Assembly: GCA_023416695.1 (NCBI GenBank)
Contig: JAEZGY010000054.1
Location: 1 to 8,921, forward strand
Source of the DNA: Bacillota bacterium
Lineage (GTDB): Bacteria > Bacillota > Clostridia > Lachnospirales > Lachnospiraceae
DNA length: 8,921 nt
Direction: 5' to 3'
Shown: positions 6,032-8,921 of the stretch, one piece after another
Layout of the letters: every line of letters starts with the position of its first letter
Numbering within the stretch: position 1 is the stretch's first letter
Position numbers and translations under genes: made by a program
Notes under the pieces: generated by a model
Databases searched by the model: none
The model's input: the letters and a program-made list of their open reading frames with translations, nothing else
What the model was told of the DNA's origin: nothing

Positions 6032-7261
6032 TTATGAATATGCCTCTACCATAAAGCAGTCACTATCCTCCCAAGCATTCATAAAGTCCTCTGCAGGTAT
6101 CATGACGCCACAACCATCTGGATTACTAGAGTCATTTAAAATAACCATTGGACTCTCTGGGTCTGAGTAGTCAATTCCAGTTACCTGAACAGCATGATTT
6201 GCTCCCATTCCAGGACCATAATCATGTTCTATACCATAGAGTTCATAGACATCTACTCCAACAACGACCGCTCCATCATTGTTTAAGCAATTAGCAATAT
6301 CATCTAGAGAATTGCCCTGATCAGATTGTACAGTTAGCCCTTGACTTTCCATTATCTTGCCTACATCTTCCATTGATGTACCGCCCTCAGGGGAATACCA
6401 TCCGTTCTCTTCTGCAAGCTCTCTAAGCTCGGTTTCAGTGTAGTCACGACCCGTAAGTTGTTCCAATGCAAATTCCTGAGCAGCTACTGCACAGGATGTT
6501 CCAGTCTCCTGAACATGATATCCCTGCATTGCATCCTCTGGACTTCCAATAATATCATCTGTATCCACATCATTAGCATCAAAATGTTCCATATTAGCTG
6601 CATTATTACATGCCATTTCATTTAGGCTCTGCTCATCATATGGCATTTGACTCTGATTTTCGATAACATTGTCAATAAAGGAAACATTTCCTTGGGAGTC
6701 AACAACCGCATTGATTTCGAACGCACCATCCATATTCTGATCAATATTAAATTGCATAGAATCTAGTATTCCATCTCCATCCGTATCCAGTGGAACAGAT
6801 TGAACATAGGTATCATTAATCCCATCCCCATCTGTATCAATAGCATTAGAATACTGATAGTAATCTACTACTCCATCCCCATCTAAGTCTGAGTAACTAC
6901 TGTCAAATATCCCATCTCCATTGGTGTCTGTACTAATACTATCGATTATTCCGTCTCCATTTAAATCTGATTGGATGTTATCAAATATTCCGTCTCCGTT
7001 TGTGTCTGTACTAATACTATCGATTATTCCATCTCCATTTAAATCTGACTGGATGTTATCGAATATTCCGTCTCCGTTTGTGTCTGTATAAATACTGTCA
7101 ATGAGTCCATCTCCATTGTCATCAGAAAAATAACTTCCCGTTGCCCCACTATTGATGTTGAAATAATCATCTGATACTCCACCGCCATCCATATCATTGA
7201 GGTCTAAATCGTCATCCACTTCAATGCCATCCAGTCCATCATTTAGAAAAAAATCAAACAT
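6032..7261 (-). CDS. Calcium-binding repeat protein with a C39/papain-like cysteine protease domain
   Basis: A 409-residue protein with two regions. Residues 47-167 hold nine DxN/DGDGxxD motifs, mostly 13 residues apart, plus a degenerate tenth (DQNMDGAFE, 174-182). This is the calcium-loop pattern of EF-hand, dockerin and thrombospondin type-3 repeats. Residues about 245-409 look like a C39-like/papain-like cysteine protease: Q251 (oxyanion) and C257 in QETGTSCAVAAQ, H356 in GANHAVQVTGID, and N376/D377 in ILNDSSNPDG. The catalytic set is in the family order and appears intact. There is no signal peptide, membrane helix or anchor. The protein is extremely acidic, with only R272, R280 and K302 as Lys/Arg residues. 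AAAGGAG lies 8 bases before the ATG. It stands between the Hsp70-like gene (128 bases upstream) and a 176-residue orphan (19 bases downstream). It might instead be a transglutaminase-like or inactive relative; the substrate is unknown. Confidence 0.85.
   Translation of the reverse strand: MFDFFLNDGLDGIEVDDDLDLNDMDGGGVSDDYFNINSGATGSYFSDDNGDGLIDSIYTDTNGDGIFDNIQSDLNGDGIIDSISTDTNGDGIFDNIQSDLNGDGIIDSISTDTNGDGIFDSSYSDLDGDGVVDYYQYSNAIDTDGDGINDTYVQSVPLDTDGDGILDSMQFNIDQNMDGAFEINAVVDSQGNVSFIDNVIENQSQMPYDEQSLNEMACNNAANMEHFDANDVDTDDIIGSPEDAMQGYHVQETGTSCAVAAQEFALEQLTGRDYTETELRELAEENGWYSPEGGTSMEDVGKIMESQGLTVQSDQGNSLDDIANCLNNDGAVVVGVDVYELYGIEHDYGPGMGANHAVQVTGIDYSDPESPMVILNDSSNPDGCGVMIPAEDFMNAWEDSDCFMVEAYS
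6716..7123 (-). repeat. Calcium-loop coding repeats, including two near-identical 78-bp units
   Basis: This region encodes the DxNGDGxxD repeats with a 39-bp basic period. Within it, 6924-7001 and 7002-7079 are tandem 78-bp units (two loops each) that differ at only three positions, and the neighbouring units are more diverged. The near-identity suggests recent duplication by slippage or unequal recombination, so repeat number may vary between strains. Confidence 0.85.
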
Positions 7262-7389
7262 TTCTCTCTCTCCTTTCTATCTACTTAAAAGTTATACACG
7301 TGCCTCTTATGTACTGATACCTAGTATAATTCATACTGTATCTTTTGCATCTTTTCATGCAGAAATGGGCATCTAAATGCTGAATTAGA

Positions 7390-8921
7390 TTATTTCAGCT
7401 TCACATCCTTTGGTAAATAAGTCGTAATTATTTGAAATACTGATTTTGATTCATATTCTTTATCAAACATCAATATGTACACCTCATCCCTACGTGTTTT
7501 TATATAGATACTTGCTTGTGTAAATATACCATTTTTCTTTGCATAACTAGCCATAGAAATCAAGTTTACACCAGGTATTATCATGGACATGGTTTCTCCT
7601 GCCGTAATAGATTTATGTCCCCTTGATAATTTACATTGAACAAAGCTACTATAATCTAATCTTACACTTTTAGACTTTGAATAAAGAGGGTGACTTGCTG
7701 TATCAACTTCAAACTCCAATCTATCTTTATAGATGCACAATTCTCCATATACAGCCAATGTAGAGACTTCCCCTTTCAATCTTCCTTTTATCGTTGAAAT
7801 CCTACATCGTCTTTTTTCCAATACCGCATTACTATTATCATAATTAACGACCTGATGTTGCATGCGTTGTGCATCAATACTCCTCTTCTCTTCCTCTTGT
7901 CTTGCCCTTATCGCTTCCTGTTCCCTTGCCCATATAGCCTGCTGCTCCCTTGCCCTTATCGCCTCCTGTTCCCTTATCCTTCTATCTTCCTCTTCCCTTG
8001 CCCGTCTAGCTGCCTCTTCTCTTGCCCTTATCGCTTCCTGAGCCCTCATTTGTGCGCTAACCCATTCATCCCAGGAGATAACAGCTGCTCCAATTGCCAC
8101 TGCAAGAGCAGGATCAATATCTGTGTTAATATATGTCCTATTGCCAAACATTTTCATAATTGATTGACGAACCAGCGGAATATGGGTAGTTCCACCTACT
8201 AAAATCACTCGATTCACATATTCTTTACTGATATTAGCATTGCTTAGAAGGGATGAGACCTTTTCCATTGTTCTATTCACTAGAGGTGATACCATCTCTT
8301 CAAATTTCTCTTTCGTCAAGCAATACTCATAGTATTCCATTCCTACTTCAATAGATTCTTCCACTACATTCTCAAAGGAAAGCTGATGTTTGATTTTCGC
8401 ACAGATTTCAGGAATCATAATTGCAAACCGAGGATTCTGTAATTCCTTTTGAGTATTTGCACCTTGCTCTTGTAGCGATTTAAGTAAGTCACGGGCAATG
8501 ATTCGATCAAAATCAATTCCTCCGCATTCAGGTAAGCCTAAGGATTCTGTCAGATGTACAAACCCTCTATCTGTCTTTTTAATTAGGGATACATCAAAGG
8601 TACCACCACCAAAATCATACACTAACAGAATTTCACCATTTGTTACCCCATCTTTTTGGGAATATGCCACTGCTGCCGCTGTTGGTTCATCTATAAGAGC
8701 TATATCAAAAAAACCTGCCACTGCTGCTGTACGAGTCAGCAATTTTTTCTTCTCCTCTGAGTATCCTGCTGGGTGGGTAATAAAAACTCTTCCCATCTTC
8801 TCCCCTACGGAGTCTTCTACTTGCTTCTTAAAATGAATGAATATTTTCTGATAAAAATCCTCTGGTAGAAACTCTTCACTTCCCAAAAGGTAAGGTGTCT
8901 TGGTTCCAAACTCTCGTTTAA
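7390..8921 (-). CDS. Hsp70-like ATPase with charged helix and novel C-terminal domain (5' end cut by window)
   Basis: The open frame runs to the window edge, so the N-terminus is missing; 509 residues are visible, numbered from Lys at 8919. The start KREFGT aligns by eye with the DnaK KRLIGR segment, so about 70 residues holding the first phosphate loop lie outside. Hsp70 ATPase motifs are present: ITHPAGY (47-53), DEPTAAAVAY (77-86), DFGGGTFDVS (102-111), VILVGGTTHIP (about 238-248) and DPALAVAIGAA (about 269-279). In place of the peptide-binding domain there is a charged helix (292-347) and a strand-rich C-terminal region (about 370-509), possibly PH/GRAM-like (my inference). It should bind and hydrolyse ATP in the cytoplasm, perhaps near membrane if the last domain binds lipid. 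It precedes the calcium-repeat protease. A TTG at 8886 is not a credible start because the Hsp70 homology continues upstream of it. Confidence 0.9.
   Translation of the reverse strand, partial: KREFGTKTPYLLGSEEFLPEDFYQKIFIHFKKQVEDSVGEKMGRVFITHPAGYSEEKKKLLTRTAAVAGFFDIALIDEPTAAAVAYSQKDGVTNGEILLVYDFGGGTFDVSLIKKTDRGFVHLTESLGLPECGGIDFDRIIARDLLKSLQEQGANTQKELQNPRFAIMIPEICAKIKHQLSFENVVEESIEVGMEYYEYCLTKEKFEEMVSPLVNRTMEKVSSLLSNANISKEYVNRVILVGGTTHIPLVRQSIMKMFGNRTYINTDIDPALAVAIGAAVISWDEWVSAQMRAQEAIRAREEAARRAREEEDRRIREQEAIRAREQQAIWAREQEAIRARQEEEKRSIDAQRMQHQVVNYDNSNAVLEKRRCRISTIKGRLKGEVSTLAVYGELCIYKDRLEFEVDTASHPLYSKSKSVRLDYSSFVQCKLSRGHKSITAGETMSMIIPGVNLISMASYAKKNGIFTQASIYIKTRRDEVYILMFDKEYESKSVFQIITTYLPKDVKLK
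7879..8046 (-). repeat. Seven tandem 24-bp units encoding an 8-residue charged helix repeat
   Basis: The Hsp70-like protein contains seven consecutive octads: RAQEAIRA, REEAARRA, REEEDRRI, REQEAIRA, REQQAIWA, REQEAIRA and RQEEEKRS. Acidic and basic residues are balanced (15 acidic, about 16 basic). The 8-residue period is not the 7-residue coiled-coil heptad, so a rigid single alpha-helix or an unusual bundle is likely. DNA copies are similar but not identical, consistent with expansion by slippage. Confidence 0.85.

Noticed and set aside
6924..7079. Tandem repeats considered as a CRISPR array
   Set aside because: Units are directly adjacent with no unique spacers and encode in-frame calcium loops, so they are protein repeats.
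7262..7389. Separate promoter for the protease gene in the 128-base gap
   Set aside because: TATACT and TATAAC hexamers occur on the minus strand but neither has a -35 or a TG extension, so I could not support a promoter, nor a convincing terminator for the upstream gene.
7855..8163. 102-residue plus-strand open frame rich in CPYRFL repeats
   Set aside because: Its repeats are the antisense image of the 24-bp octad-coding units in the Hsp70-like gene, whose frame is supported by protein motifs.
8498..8836. 112-residue plus-strand open frame
   Set aside because: It is antisense to the Hsp70 ATPase motifs (DFGGGTFDVS, DEPTAAAVAY), so the minus frame is the coding one.
8884..8886. TTG as start of the Hsp70-like gene
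   Set aside because: The same frame continues to the window edge with KREFGTKTPYLL, which fits the Hsp70 ATPase domain; the true start is outside.

Overview
The window looks like a low-GC Firmicute chromosome, most likely a clostridium of the Lachnospiraceae type. This rests on AT-rich intergenic DNA, strong AGGAGG-type ribosome binding sites, extended -10 promoters, intrinsic terminators with T-runs, an S-box (SAM-I) riboswitch in front of metK, and the general look of the MetK and two-component proteins. The genus is an inference; no search was possible. All genes except metK lie on the minus strand.

Left part (1-1490): a dense non-coding patch (34-127) with a plus-strand terminator, a 23-bp near-perfect-palindrome hairpin and a minus-strand terminator packed end to end. 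A small minus-strand operon then runs from a Nudix hydrolase (900-1331) through a HIT-family hydrolase (426-875) to a 63-residue two-helix membrane protein (198-389). Nudix and HIT enzymes both act on nucleotide or dinucleotide phosphates, so the operon looks like nucleotide housecleaning or salvage. The most likely starts of the Nudix and HIT genes are both internal to the longest open frames.

Middle part (1486-5457): an overlapping sensor kinase and OmpR-type response regulator pair on the minus strand, with its own extended -10 promoter and a terminator. Divergent from it is metK (S-adenosylmethionine synthetase), preceded by a complete SAM-I riboswitch whose antiterminator and terminator can be drawn base by base. 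metK ends at a strong hairpin terminator.

Right part (5482-8921): the most unusual segment, a minus-strand cluster of three genes. First comes an Hsp70-like ATPase, truncated by the window edge at its N-terminus. It has the Hsp70 nucleotide-binding domain, but the usual substrate-binding domain is replaced by a 56-residue charged helix of seven 8-residue repeats and a C-terminal domain that may be PH/GRAM-like. Next is a 409-residue protein with a run of nine DxNGDGxxD-type calcium-binding repeats and a C39/papain-like cysteine protease domain; it has no signal peptide and contains only one lysine and two arginines. The last gene, 19 bases downstream, encodes an unrecognised 176-residue protein. 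I infer that the three act together, possibly as a calcium-responsive chaperone-protease module, but no function can be proved from sequence alone.
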